Assembly: GCA_020851635.1 (NCBI GenBank)
Contig: JADZCJ010000044.1
Coordinates: 124,001 to 188,000, forward strand
Length of the DNA: 64,000 bases
From: Anaerolineae bacterium
GTDB taxonomy: Bacteria > Chloroflexota > Anaerolineae > UBA4142 > SHND01
Reading direction: 5' to 3'
Within the stretch, counting starts at the first letter, position 1. Every line of letters begins with the position of its first letter. The notes under the pieces were generated by a model. That model had not been told where the DNA came from. It saw nothing but the letters and a program-made list of their open reading frames with translations, and ran no database searches. A program made the position numbers and the translations under genes. Below, one piece after another: positions 18,229 through 26,850 of this stretch.

Positions 18229-19529
18229 TACGTTTCTCGCTCGATCAAAAAGAGCGTCACCGCCAGTCCCATCACCGACCAGACAATGACGCTTACTTTG
18301 GTGCTCAAAAAGGTCGCATCCAACACACTGTGACCCAAAAACACAAACACGCTTGCCAGCAACCCCGCCGCGAGCCAGCCCTGCGCCTCGTTCGCCGCGC
18401 GCCGGATCGCCTGCCAACCGACGCCGACGACTGTCGTCACCAAAGCGAAAAAGGCGACCAGACCCCCAACGCCAAATTCAGCCCCCATCTCTAGATACAG
18501 ATTGTGCGCATGCGGCAGCGGCGCGTCCGGGGGGCTGTAGAACGGCGGATAGAGTGCAAGCACCGTTGATTCAAACAATCCCAGCCCGATGCCCGTGAAC
18601 GGAAAATCACGCATCATCCGCAGCGCGCGGTCCCACAATTCGACGCGCTCCCCCGCGCTGCCCTGCGTATCACTCGCCATTATCATTTCGATCACGTTCG
18701 ACGGACCCAACACAAACACGAGCGCGACAAGAGGAATCAAGAGCGCAGGGACCAGCCACAGACGGCGCGGGCTGCGCAAGAATGGCAAGAGCACACAAGC
18801 GGTCGTCAGCGCCAGGAGCGCACCGCGCGATTGCGTCAGCAAGGTCACGGCGACCAGCACACAGGCGAGCGCGGCGGCTATGAATTGAAGCGCTCGCCCC
18901 CGCTGAAGGATTGTCCAGACCAGCGCGATGGGGACCAGCGGCGCCAACGCGCCCGCGACAATGTTTGGCGTAAACCCACGCGGGTTCAGAAATTCCAAAT
19001 CCAGTTTGGGCACAAGGTCGAGCATCGGCAGTGGCAAGAACTTGACCGAGAATCGCAGTCCCAGCGCCCCCGCGACCGCCATCGCTGCCCCGACCAGCAC
19101 AAGCGTCCAGACTCCCACCCCAATTCTCGAATCGCCCACGTCCGGACTGCTTGCGCCTTTGCCCCCTGCCAACTCGGTGTGCCCCGCAGATGTGCGGCGG
19201 CGGGTCGCCACAATGCCATTTACGATTGAATAATAGAGCGCAAACCCGCCGATCCATTCCCCAAAAGACACGATGCTCGCGGCGCGCGCATCCGAGACCA
19301 TGACACTCACGAGTCCCAGAATGAGCAAGATGGCTGCCGGCAAATCCAACGGCGTTGCCACCGTCCATGCCCCGCGCGCAACGCGCCGCGCAAGCCAAAA
19401 AAGGGGAATCGTCGCTAGCGCGGTCAGGAAAACGGGCGCAGGCAGATTTCTTGCAAACAAAAGCGGCACGCCATAGACCACCAGCAGCCAAAATTCATTC
19501 TCTGCTATCAGGTCTGCGACGCGCCGCAT
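18228..19529 (-). CDS. O-antigen ligase/polymerase-like protein (Wzy_C family)
   Basis: 433 residues from the ATG at 19529, with about 10-12 spans. Diagnostic stretches are LNPRGFTPNIVAGALAPLVP, VTLLTQSRGALLALTTA, ELWDRALRMMRDFPFTGIGL, and LPHAHNLYLEMGAEFGVGGL in the large extracytoplasmic loop. The conserved Arg and His in these loops are the expected catalytic region of WaaL/Wzy enzymes, which join undecaprenyl-linked glycans to each other or to an acceptor. The next gene upstream is the Wzz-like chain-length protein, a classic Wzy/Wzz pair. A second member of this family is at 30075-31400. Confidence 0.9.
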   Translation of the reverse strand: MRRVADLIAENEFWLLVVYGVPLLFARNLPAPVFLTALATIPLFWLARRVARGAWTVATPLDLPAAILLILGLVSVMVSDARAASIVSFGEWIGGFALYYSIVNGIVATRRRTSAGHTELAGGKGASSPDVGDSRIGVGVWTLVLVGAAMAVAGALGLRFSVKFLPLPMLDLVPKLDLEFLNPRGFTPNIVAGALAPLVPIALVWTILQRGRALQFIAAALACVLVAVTLLTQSRGALLALTTACVLLPFLRSPRRLWLVPALLIPLVALVFVLGPSNVIEMIMASDTQGSAGERVELWDRALRMMRDFPFTGIGLGLFESTVLALYPPFYSPPDAPLPHAHNLYLEMGAEFGVGGLVAFFALVTTVVGVGWQAIRRAANEAQGWLAAGLLASVFVFLGHSVLDATFLSTKVSVIVWSVMGLAVTLFLIERET

Positions 19530-19563
19530 GATCAGCAAGAGCTGGGACCCTCGCGACTCGACT

Positions 19564-20811
19564 TTAGCGGGGCTTGAGCACCAACGCTAAAACAGCGCCA
19601 ACAACCAGTCCCGCCAGTGCGCCCGCCACCGTTTTGAGAAGCGTTTGCTGTGAAAGCGGGCGGGTCGGCAGAATGGCGGGCGAGACAATCTGCACCATTC
19701 TACTCTGCGTCTCGATTGTGACCGAGTTCTCTGCGACCTTGCTTTCCATGAGCTGATAGGTGTTCCATGCCAGATCGCGCGCCGCTTCCAGGTCTTTGGT
19801 CTTGGCTTCTGCCACTTCGACCTGTGCCCTCAACACATTCATCTGGCGAAAGAGCTCATCGCGCGCGGGTCCGTTCAGCTCGATTTGTCGGTCCTTTAGG
19901 TTTGCGATCAAATTGTCCAGCTCTTTTAGCAGCTCGGATTGGGGGCGCGGGCTTAAATCAGCCGTGATTGGCACTTGAATGTCCGCCGACGCTGCGCCGT
20001 CGGGCTTGAACAGATTCACTTGAAGCAAGAGCATTGCGAGCTGCTGACTGCTGGTCGCGTCGCCTGCTCCCTGTGCAACCAGGGCGCGCAGTGCGGTTGC
20101 ATCATCGAGCATTCGAGCCAGTTTCGCCTGATGGTCAACATTCAACTGCCGTTCAACAAAATCCAAATCCCGCTTCAGGCGCTGGATATCTGTGGACGCC
20201 CTGTCCTGTGTAACCGCATCTTGTTTGCGCTCATAATCTTGTTTCAACTCGAGCGACAACTGCTGCAAATTATCGCCTACAAAACCACTCTCACCAAACA
20301 CCTGATTCACCCGGCTGACATAGGTCTCCGCCCATGTATTTGTGATCAACACGGCGAGCTCGGGCGACCCGGTCCGGGTGGACACACGAATTACATCCCC
20401 ATCATTGACTATCGAGACCGCCTCTTGCAAACCCTCGACCGTGCGCAAAGCGGGAGGTAGACGGTCGCCAAGCTTTTGGATCACCTGCTCGGCTAACGCC
20501 GCGCCTTCACCGATGGATACCAGTGACCGCCGCCGCGCCGCCGCGTCCAGTCCCGTCGCGTTCGGGTCGGTATCAGAAATCGTCCGAAATCTTGGATCGA
20601 GATTAACAATCGAACCGGTCCGAAGAATCGCCAATTCGGTCTGAGCGGCATACATGGGAGGCGCCAGCATCGTCCAGAGCAACGCCGCTGCCGCGCCGAT
20701 GAGCCCGCAGGCGATTATCAATAACCAACGTCGCTTGAGCAAGGCGATATAGTGCATCAGATTCAACTCGCTCACCAGCAACGGGGTCATCGGTTCGGTT
20801 GCAGACGCCAT
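19564..20811 (-). CDS. Wzz-like chain-length determinant (no kinase domain)
   Basis: 415 residues. An N-terminal span lies at about residues 29-50 and a second near 390-412, with a Pro-rich approach (VSPAILPTRPLSQQTLL) typical of polysaccharide co-polymerases. The periplasmic part is largely helical and predicted coiled coil (LNVDHQAKLARMLDD, LRAQVEVAEAKTKDLEAARD). It sets polymer length together with the Wzy protein encoded just downstream. There is no Walker motif and no separate tyrosine kinase gene in this window, so regulation by a BY-kinase would need a gene elsewhere. It lies 10 bp after the neighbouring sugar transferase-like gene. Confidence 0.88.
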   Translation of the reverse strand: MASATEPMTPLLVSELNLMHYIALLKRRWLLIIACGLIGAAAALLWTMLAPPMYAAQTELAILRTGSIVNLDPRFRTISDTDPNATGLDAAARRRSLVSIGEGAALAEQVIQKLGDRLPPALRTVEGLQEAVSIVNDGDVIRVSTRTGSPELAVLITNTWAETYVSRVNQVFGESGFVGDNLQQLSLELKQDYERKQDAVTQDRASTDIQRLKRDLDFVERQLNVDHQAKLARMLDDATALRALVAQGAGDATSSQQLAMLLLQVNLFKPDGAASADIQVPITADLSPRPQSELLKELDNLIANLKDRQIELNGPARDELFRQMNVLRAQVEVAEAKTKDLEAARDLAWNTYQLMESKVAENSVTIETQSRMVQIVSPAILPTRPLSQQTLLKTVAGALAGLVVGAVLALVLKPR

Positions 20812-20821
20812 GATTCAGTCC

Positions 20822-22270
20822 TCAAAACTCGCGCTGCGAAGGAGACATCGCGCGCAGATTCCAAAAGGTCGCGGTCGCCGTCGCGCCGTCGTTCGGCTGA
20901 CGCACCACGCGTTCGCGCTTGATAATTCGCACCAGCGTTTGAAACAGCAGTTGCAGGTCGAGCCAAATTGAATAATTGCGCGCGTAATACAGTTCCAGCA
21001 GCATCTCTTGTTCCAGCGTGATTACATTCTTGACGCTCGCCGCGCGCGCTCCGGTCATGCCCGGTTTTAGCGCAAGCAAATTCGACAGCCATTCGCTGTA
21101 TTGTTCCGCCTGCGAGGGATCAACCGGACGAGGACCCACCAGCGACATTTTGCCGGTCACGACGTTCCACAACTGCGGCAGTTTTTCAAGCCCTGTCTCG
21201 AACAGAAAACATCCCACCCATTGACCCCGCGTCCACGGTTCCGAATCGGGTCGCAGCGAGCTAAAACGGTATGTGCGGAACGTATCTCCGTTCTTGCCCA
21301 GCACCGGTGACGCTTCCACCAGCGGTCGCCGACCCACCACAAGCAGCGCCAGGGTGATTACAAACGCAATGGGCAGCGCAAGCAGAAACATGAGCGCGCC
21401 AATCGTCAAGTCAAGCCCGGTTTTCAACAACGCATCAATTCCCGTGATCGGCGCGCGCTCGATTTCCAGCAGAGGCACGCGATTCTTGTAACTGACGCGC
21501 ACCCCCGTCGTCAACGTTTCATACAGTCCCGGCGAGACCTTGATGGCGTAGGTATCCTTGTTGGCGAGCGTAATCCCGCGCAAGAGCTGGTCAAAGCTTT
21601 CCCACGTCATGGCGCCCGCCACGAGAATCACCTGGTCAATCTTTTGGTCGAGCGTCACCGCGTGCAGATTCGATGTCGCCCCCACCACGCGCAGGTTTTC
21701 GACCACCGGCGTATTCACCGGCAAATAGTCGTCCACAAAACCGACGACGTTCACCCCGGTCCGTCCGAATGGAGTGAGCTGCCGCGCAATCGCACGCGCA
21801 TCGTCATTTGCCCCGACGATTAGCGCCCGCTGCACAAACCAGCCGCGTCCGCGGAGCGAATAAAACACGCGTCGTGTCAAAAAACGCGCCAGACCGACCA
21901 AAAAAGTCGTCAAGACCAGCCCGATCAAGAGCCAGCCGCGCGCCAGGTCCGGAACCCGCAGAAACGTCGAAACCGCAATGAGCGCCGCAAAACCGATCAA
22001 ACAACCCTTGACGACGTTGCCATATTCCTGGGGTCCGCCAAGGAGTTCCTCGCGATTATACAAACGACACAGCGCAAAGATGCCGAGCCAGAGCGGCAGA
22101 GAGACCAAAACGACGTTGCGATAGTCAACAAAGTTTGCCTTGAAGTTAAAAGGCAATATATCACTTTGGATGCGAAGATGGTACGCAAACAGCCAACCCG
22201 TCAGGATCATCAAGCTGTCCAGCGCGACAAGAGTCACAATCAAAACAATATTCTGTCTGCGAGATTCCAT
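20822..22270 (-). CDS. Sugar-transferase-family protein with altered catalytic dyad
   Basis: 482 residues in the WbaP/WcaJ architecture: about five N-terminal spans, a nucleotide-binding-like middle (RALIVGANDDARAIARQL) and a C-terminal bacterial sugar transferase domain. In this domain the usual KFRSM is YRFSSL, and the catalytic S-L-D-E-L-P-Q-L is GLEKLPQL (residues 360-367). The phosphoglycosyltransferase Asp-Glu pair is therefore Glu362-Lys363. MSLVGPRPVD and KPGMTG are kept. It may be inactive, regulatory, or have a different chemistry. It sits between the Wzz gene and the GHMP kinase gene. Two intact paralogues are at 13435 and 24868. Confidence 0.85.
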   Translation of the reverse strand: MESRRQNIVLIVTLVALDSLMILTGWLFAYHLRIQSDILPFNFKANFVDYRNVVLVSLPLWLGIFALCRLYNREELLGGPQEYGNVVKGCLIGFAALIAVSTFLRVPDLARGWLLIGLVLTTFLVGLARFLTRRVFYSLRGRGWFVQRALIVGANDDARAIARQLTPFGRTGVNVVGFVDDYLPVNTPVVENLRVVGATSNLHAVTLDQKIDQVILVAGAMTWESFDQLLRGITLANKDTYAIKVSPGLYETLTTGVRVSYKNRVPLLEIERAPITGIDALLKTGLDLTIGALMFLLALPIAFVITLALLVVGRRPLVEASPVLGKNGDTFRTYRFSSLRPDSEPWTRGQWVGCFLFETGLEKLPQLWNVVTGKMSLVGPRPVDPSQAEQYSEWLSNLLALKPGMTGARAASVKNVITLEQEMLLELYYARNYSIWLDLQLLFQTLVRIIKRERVVRQPNDGATATATFWNLRAMSPSQREF

Positions 22271-22308
22271 CTGTCCTCACATCTCGGCTGCGTTGCTGCA
22301 AGCCAAAT

Positions 22309-23361
22309 TCAGGATGAATTGCCGTGCGACATTGCGCCATTCAGCCGCAGGCCTGCGTTGACCAGCACTCTTGCGCCGCCGCTTTCGAAATGAAATGCCA
22401 TGCGTTTCAACCCGGCATCCTCCAACGCCCGCGTCACCGGCAGCTGGTGCGTAGGGGGGCAAAACAGCATCAAAAAGCCGCCGCCGCCTGCGCCCGCGAT
22501 TTTCCCACCGCTTGCGCCATTTGCCCGCGCCAGCTCGTACAGTTCATCCAGACGCGCGTTCGACACGTTTTTGGCAAAGCGCTTTTTGCGCGTCCAGGAC
22601 TCGTGCAGGATTTCGCCCAGCGCAGTCACGTCTCCCCGTTCCAGCGCGATATGCACCTCATTCGCCATCTCTTTGACCGCATGCAGGGCTTGGATGACCT
22701 GAGGGTCCTTGCTCTCTGACGACGCCTTTTGCTGGCTGAGAATGTTGGACGCCGCGCGGGTGCTTCCCGTAAAAAAGAGCATGACGTGCTGTTCCAACCG
22801 CGCAACTGTTTTTGCCGGCAGATTGAGCGGCGTCACCCGCACCTCGTTCGGCAGGAATTCAATCCGGTTCAACCCGCCAAATGCCGCCGCGTATTGGTCT
22901 TGCTTGCCGATCGGCATGCCCATTTTTTCAATCTCGATAAAAGACGCCAGCTCTGCCACTTCATAAGGTGTCGGTTTCAAGCCCTTGGCGGTCGTAATCG
23001 CCTTGACCAGCGCGACGGTGACGGTGGAAGAAGACCCGAGTCCGGTCCCGGGCGGAATTTCGGACGCCAGGAACATGGAAACGCCGCGTGTAATCCCAAA
23101 ATGGTGCAGGATCGCGCGCGGCAGCGATAAATCCCCTTCCCAGAAAAATTCCTGGTCCGTTTCGGCTTGATGTCGGTAAAAGGTCTGGTAATCCGAAGAG
23201 GTGATCTGTAGAGTCGGATCAGGACTGGGCTGCAAGAATACGTAAAAATATTTGTCAATCGAAGTACTGATGACACAGCCGCCGTACTGTTCATAATACG
23301 CGGAAAGGTCGGTCCCACCGCCCGCAAATGAAATGCGGACCGGCGCACGCGCGATCAACAT
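22309..23361 (-). CDS. GHMP sugar kinase (HddA / heptose-7-phosphate kinase-like)
   Basis: 350 residues. Motifs: RAPVRISFAGGGTDLSAYYE at the N-terminus (substrate loop), EIPPGTGLGSSSTVTVALVK (GHMP ATP-binding P-loop, about residues 102-120), IGKQDQYAAAFGGLNRIEF, and KIAGAGGGGFLMLFCPP near the C-terminus. These match D-glycero-D-manno-heptose 7-phosphate kinase HddA and related sugar kinases such as fucokinase-type. It would phosphorylate a sugar (phosphate) at C1 to feed a nucleotide-sugar donor. No gmhA, gmhB or hddC gene is visible here, so the actual sugar is open. A tandem repeat array lies upstream. Confidence 0.87.
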   Translation of the reverse strand: MLIARAPVRISFAGGGTDLSAYYEQYGGCVISTSIDKYFYVFLQPSPDPTLQITSSDYQTFYRHQAETDQEFFWEGDLSLPRAILHHFGITRGVSMFLASEIPPGTGLGSSSTVTVALVKAITTAKGLKPTPYEVAELASFIEIEKMGMPIGKQDQYAAAFGGLNRIEFLPNEVRVTPLNLPAKTVARLEQHVMLFFTGSTRAASNILSQQKASSESKDPQVIQALHAVKEMANEVHIALERGDVTALGEILHESWTRKKRFAKNVSNARLDELYELARANGASGGKIAGAGGGGFLMLFCPPTHQLPVTRALEDAGLKRMAFHFESGGARVLVNAGLRLNGAMSHGNSS

Positions 23362-23411
23362 GGCAAATTAGAATACGCCCTTTTTCAAAAAAAGCAATTT
23401 CAAAAACCCGC

Positions 23412-23665
23412 CCCGTAAAGAACGCTCGCCGCAGCGTTCCTATCGCCCAACGGAACGAAACGGCGTCCGTTCCCTACTTGGCTCACCGCAGCGGTCTTGT
23501 CGCCCAACGGAACGAATCGGCGTTCGTTCCCTACCTGGCTCGCCGCAGCGGTCTTGTCGCCCAACGGAACGAATCGGCGTTCGTTCCCTACTTGGCTCGA
23601 CGCAGCGGTCTTGTCGCCCAACAGAACGAATCGGCGTTCGTTCCCTACTTGGCTCGACGCAGCGT
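23412..23665. repeat. 57-bp tandem repeat array, about 4.5 copies
   Basis: Full copies lie at 23469-23525, 23526-23582 and 23583-23639, each starting GTTCCCTAC and containing CGCAGCGGTCTTGTCGCCCA then GGAACGAATCGGCGTTC. A diverged copy precedes them (from about 23412) and a partial one follows (23640-23665). Each junction can fold as GGAACGAA-TCGGCG-TTCGTTCC. The period is a multiple of three, so both strands read as 19-residue repeats, but no start or start signal supports a protein. The last copy overlaps the 3' end of the SDR gene. Confidence 0.92.
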
Positions 23666-24799
23666 TCCCCGCGCCAACATACCCGCTTCCGCTTCCGTAT
23701 AGTAATCGCGCAGTCCCGGCTGTTCCTCCGCCCAGGCAATATATTCATCGGCAATCGCATCCACCGCCCGGGTGGGCGCCCACCCCAGCGCTTTGAGTTT
23801 TGTCACGTCCGACACAATATGCCGCGTGTCCCCAAAGCGATACAACCCAGGGAGCTGTGGACCCAGGCGCGGATTGATTTTCCGCGTCAACAGCTCGGCG
23901 TATTCCAGGACCGTTACGGGGATTTCGCCCCCTACATTGAACGCTTGAAAATCCGCATCGGGATGTTCGAGCACCAACACATTCGCGCGCGCGACATCGC
24001 CCACATAGACATAATCGCGCACTTGCATCCCGTCTTCATAGCACACGGGAGATTTGCCCGCCAGCAGCCGCTGGGTGAAATTACGCAAAACTCCCGAATA
24101 GGCATTCCGAAAAGACTGCCGCATGCCTTGCACGATTGAATAACGCATGCACACGGTCGGAATTTCGTACCGTTTGCCCAGATTCAACGCCAGCATTTCC
24201 TGCGTGTATTTGGACACCGCATACTGGTTGTGCGGCTGCACGCGCGTCTCATCCGTGGGGACCCATTGCATCGCTCCGTCGCAATCGGGGCAATGGACAT
24301 TCCAGTCACAGCGTTTTAGCTGTGTTTCGGGGCGCAGCTCCGGATACACAACTCTTTCCCGAGACCGCCCATTTGACGAATCGTCCGCGCTCGCCGAGTG
24401 GTCCGCGCAAACATATTTGCCTTCGCCGTAGGTCGCTTGCGAGCTCGCCACGACGATTTTTTGCACCGGCATTTTCTCTTTGACAATTATCTCGTACAAG
24501 AGCGCCGTGCCCACCGTATTGACAGAAAAAAACTTTGAAAAGTCCGTGAGATAATCCTGATAGGCAGCCAGGTGAATGACCGCATCCACATCATACAACG
24601 CCGTTCTCATCAGGTCCGCGTCACGCACATCCCCGCACAAAAATTCCACTTCCGGCGGAACATAGTCGGGCAGGACACCGGCTTGATGCACGGGGACGGC
24701 GAGCGAATCCAAAACCCGAACCGTATATCCCTCTGTCAAAAGCAAGTCAACAGTGTGCGAGCCGATAAAACCGGCGCCACCTGTCACCAATACTCTCAT
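23645..24799 (-). CDS. NAD-dependent epimerase/dehydratase (extended SDR; dTDP-rhamnose 4-epimerase-like)
   Basis: 384 residues from the ATG at 24799 (MRVLVTGGAGFIGSHTVDLL). It shows the TGGxGFxG nucleotide motif, IHLAAYQDYL, and the catalytic YAVSKYTQE (YxxxK). VCMRYSIVQGMRQSFRNAYS and VRDYVYVGDVARANVLV are SDR C-terminal features. It carries an insert with a Cys cluster, KRCDWNVHCPDCDGAMQW, as in WbiB-like dTDP-L-rhamnose 4-epimerases. It should interconvert nucleotide sugars for the cluster. The last codons, RGTLRRAK and stop, are encoded by the terminal copy of the 57-bp repeat, so the native C-terminus may have been replaced. Confidence 0.88.
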   Translation of the reverse strand: MRVLVTGGAGFIGSHTVDLLLTEGYTVRVLDSLAVPVHQAGVLPDYVPPEVEFLCGDVRDADLMRTALYDVDAVIHLAAYQDYLTDFSKFFSVNTVGTALLYEIIVKEKMPVQKIVVASSQATYGEGKYVCADHSASADDSSNGRSRERVVYPELRPETQLKRCDWNVHCPDCDGAMQWVPTDETRVQPHNQYAVSKYTQEMLALNLGKRYEIPTVCMRYSIVQGMRQSFRNAYSGVLRNFTQRLLAGKSPVCYEDGMQVRDYVYVGDVARANVLVLEHPDADFQAFNVGGEIPVTVLEYAELLTRKINPRLGPQLPGLYRFGDTRHIVSDVTKLKALGWAPTRAVDAIADEYIAWAEEQPGLRDYYTEAEAGMLARGTLRRAK

Positions 24800-24867
24800 T
24801 GCAATTCTCCTCGACGATCCGAAAAATTGCCCCCACAATTTTCACACAAACAGCGTCCTGATCCCTT

Positions 24868-25512
24868 TCAGCGGCCCGTCCCGCGAATCACTACCGCCAA
24901 CGTTCCGAACAGAATCTTGATGTCCAGCCACAACGACCACGTACGGATATATTCAAGGTCCAGTCTGACCCATTCATCAAAATCACGAATATTGTTGCGT
25001 CCCGAAATTTGCCACAGACACGTAATCCCCGGTTTCATTGTCAGTTTCTGCTTTTGATACTCGGTAAACTGCGCGTACTCGCTTTGCAGGGGAGGACGCG
25101 GACCTACCAATGACATGTCACCTTTGAGCACGCTCCAGAGCTGGGGCAGCTCGTCGAGCGAATATTTACGCAAAACACGTCCGACCGGGGTGATGCGCGG
25201 GTCATCCTGAATCTTGAACACCGGTCCCTGCATCTCATTGCGGTCCAGCAGTTCGCGCTTGAGCGCGTCCGCATTGACCACCATAGTCCGAAACTTGTGT
25301 CCGCGAAACGGGCGCCCCCCCTGCCCCACAACGTTCCACGCATACAAGACCGGTCCGGAATCGGATAGTTTGATCGCCAGCGCAATGACCAAAAGCGCTG
25401 GTGAAAGCAGCAGCAACAATACACCCGCGCCGACCACATCCATCAGCCGTTTGACTGCCAGCTGCCATGCGGACCGCGCGCCAAAAGCCAGTACCCTGTC
25501 CCGGGCATTCAT
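24868..25512 (-). CDS. Short polyprenyl-phosphate sugar-phosphate transferase
   Basis: 214 residues. The ATG at 25512 overlaps the upstream TGA (ATGA). It consists of one N-terminal membrane re-entrant/hairpin segment (KRLMDVVGAGVLLLLLSPAL) and the catalytic domain: GHKFRTMVVNADAL, IQDDPRITPVGRVLRKYSLD with ELPQL (dyad D120-E121), MSLVGPRPPL, KPGITCLWQISGRN, EYIRTWS. It is the short, minimal form of monotopic phosphoglycosyltransferases such as PglC or WecP-like enzymes. It should start a repeat unit on undecaprenyl phosphate, apparently independently of the longer enzyme at 13435. It is coupled to a WcaI-like glycosyltransferase. Confidence 0.94.
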   Translation of the reverse strand: MNARDRVLAFGARSAWQLAVKRLMDVVGAGVLLLLLSPALLVIALAIKLSDSGPVLYAWNVVGQGGRPFRGHKFRTMVVNADALKRELLDRNEMQGPVFKIQDDPRITPVGRVLRKYSLDELPQLWSVLKGDMSLVGPRPPLQSEYAQFTEYQKQKLTMKPGITCLWQISGRNNIRDFDEWVRLDLEYIRTWSLWLDIKILFGTLAVVIRGTGR

Positions 25513-26735
25513 CCGGTCACGCTCAACAATTCTGTCTCGTAGGCGCGCAGCAAGCGTTCGCGCGAAAAATATTCCCCGACGAATTGCCGCCCGCGCTCGC
25601 CCAGACGCTGCCGGGCAGCGGGATCGCGCGCCAATTCGCTTACCGCGTGCGCCAGCGCTTTTGGCTGGTTTGGCTCGACCCAGACCCCGCACCCCGCCGC
25701 CTGCACCTGGCGTGCCGCTTCGCTGTCGGGATGCGCCGCAACCACGATAGGTCGCGCGGCTGCCATATACGTTAGCAATTTGGAAGGGATGACCCCCTCC
25801 ACCATATCGGGATGTTGATTCAGCACCAGGAGGTCGGCGGTCGCCATCAAATGCGGGAGTTCGTCACGCGGGACCAATGGCAGAAACAAGACATTGCGCA
25901 GACCGTCACGCCGCGCGTGCGTTATCAATCCGTCTTTTTCCGAACCTTCGCCCACCAATACAAAAGCAATATTCGGTTGGGACCCCAATTCGCGGGCAGC
26001 ATTCAACACGTTCTGCAGCTGCTGTTTCGCTCCCATGTTGCCCGAATGCAGGACGACAAAAGAATCATCGTCCAGCCCGACCGAACGGCGAAATCCGTTG
26101 CCGTTCGTCCCGCCCCCGATAAATTTGGCATCCACCCAATCCGGCAGATACCGCAGTTTGGCATCCGGAACACCCTTGTGCGCGAGATTCTCCATAAAGC
26201 TCCGGGCAACAACCAGGACGCGCGCCGCGCCGTCATACGTCCACTGCTCAACTCGTTTCGCCGCGCGCACTAACGCGCTCGCGCGCATCATCCCGACCGA
26301 CATTGCCGCCTCCAATGCCAGGTCCTGGACCCACATCACATACGGCACACCATGACGCCGCGCCAAGAGCCGCGCCGCCACACCCACCTGAATCGGCGGC
26401 GCAACCCCGAGAATCAAATCATACTGTCCACCCGGCAGTCCCGACAGCAGCGCGCCCAAACCCAGCAATGTATCGTACAGGACGCGCCCAAGGGCGCTCG
26501 CGCGCCTTGGCAGCATAACCCATTTTCGTTTCAGCGTAACGCCGTTTCGCCTCTCGGTGTGCGCAAACATGCCCGCATAACATTCATGCGTTTTCCATTC
26601 GGGATAGTGTGGAAAAGTCGTCGCAACCGTGACCGTATGTCCGCGCCGCGTCAAATGCTCGCACAATTCGGTCGTGAATGGCGCGATGCCCGTTTGCTCG
26701 GGCGCATAGTTCATTCCAATCACCAAGAGTTTCAT
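25509..26735 (-). CDS. Glycosyltransferase family 4 (WcaI/WbuB-like)
   Basis: 408 residues. It starts MKLLVIGMNYAPEQTGIAPF, the hallmark N-terminus of WcaI/WbuB-type GT4 proteins, followed by LTRRGHTVTVATTFPHYPEW. Then come VMWVQDLALEAAMSVGM, YLPDWVDAKFI (hinge), VVLHSGNMGAKQQLQNVLNA, and VEGVIPSKLLTYMAAARPIV (donor-binding Glu/Ser/Lys). WbuB-like enzymes often add an N-acetylated amino sugar or fucose. Here it is coupled to the short initiating transferase gene, so it probably adds the second residue. Confidence 0.92.
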   Translation of the reverse strand: MKLLVIGMNYAPEQTGIAPFTTELCEHLTRRGHTVTVATTFPHYPEWKTHECYAGMFAHTERRNGVTLKRKWVMLPRRASALGRVLYDTLLGLGALLSGLPGGQYDLILGVAPPIQVGVAARLLARRHGVPYVMWVQDLALEAAMSVGMMRASALVRAAKRVEQWTYDGAARVLVVARSFMENLAHKGVPDAKLRYLPDWVDAKFIGGGTNGNGFRRSVGLDDDSFVVLHSGNMGAKQQLQNVLNAARELGSQPNIAFVLVGEGSEKDGLITHARRDGLRNVLFLPLVPRDELPHLMATADLLVLNQHPDMVEGVIPSKLLTYMAAARPIVVAAHPDSEAARQVQAAGCGVWVEPNQPKALAHAVSELARDPAARQRLGERGRQFVGEYFSRERLLRAYETELLSVTG

Positions 26736-26850
26736 TGTGTGTCAAGCGCAGTTTGACAGGATACTTGACCAGCCAAAACCGGGGTATCGCCACCTTCAAG
26801 CCGCCGCGACGAAATTCAGCATACCATCAGTTCCCATGCCTGGCGTCCAA

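Noticed and set aside
23412-23665. Possible CRISPR array
   Set aside because: Units are contiguous 57-bp tandem copies without distinct spacers, and no cas genes are near.
23400-23796. Small repeat proteins read from the 57-bp array on either strand
   Set aside because: The 19-residue periodicity follows from the repeat length being a multiple of three; no start signal or plausible protein context.
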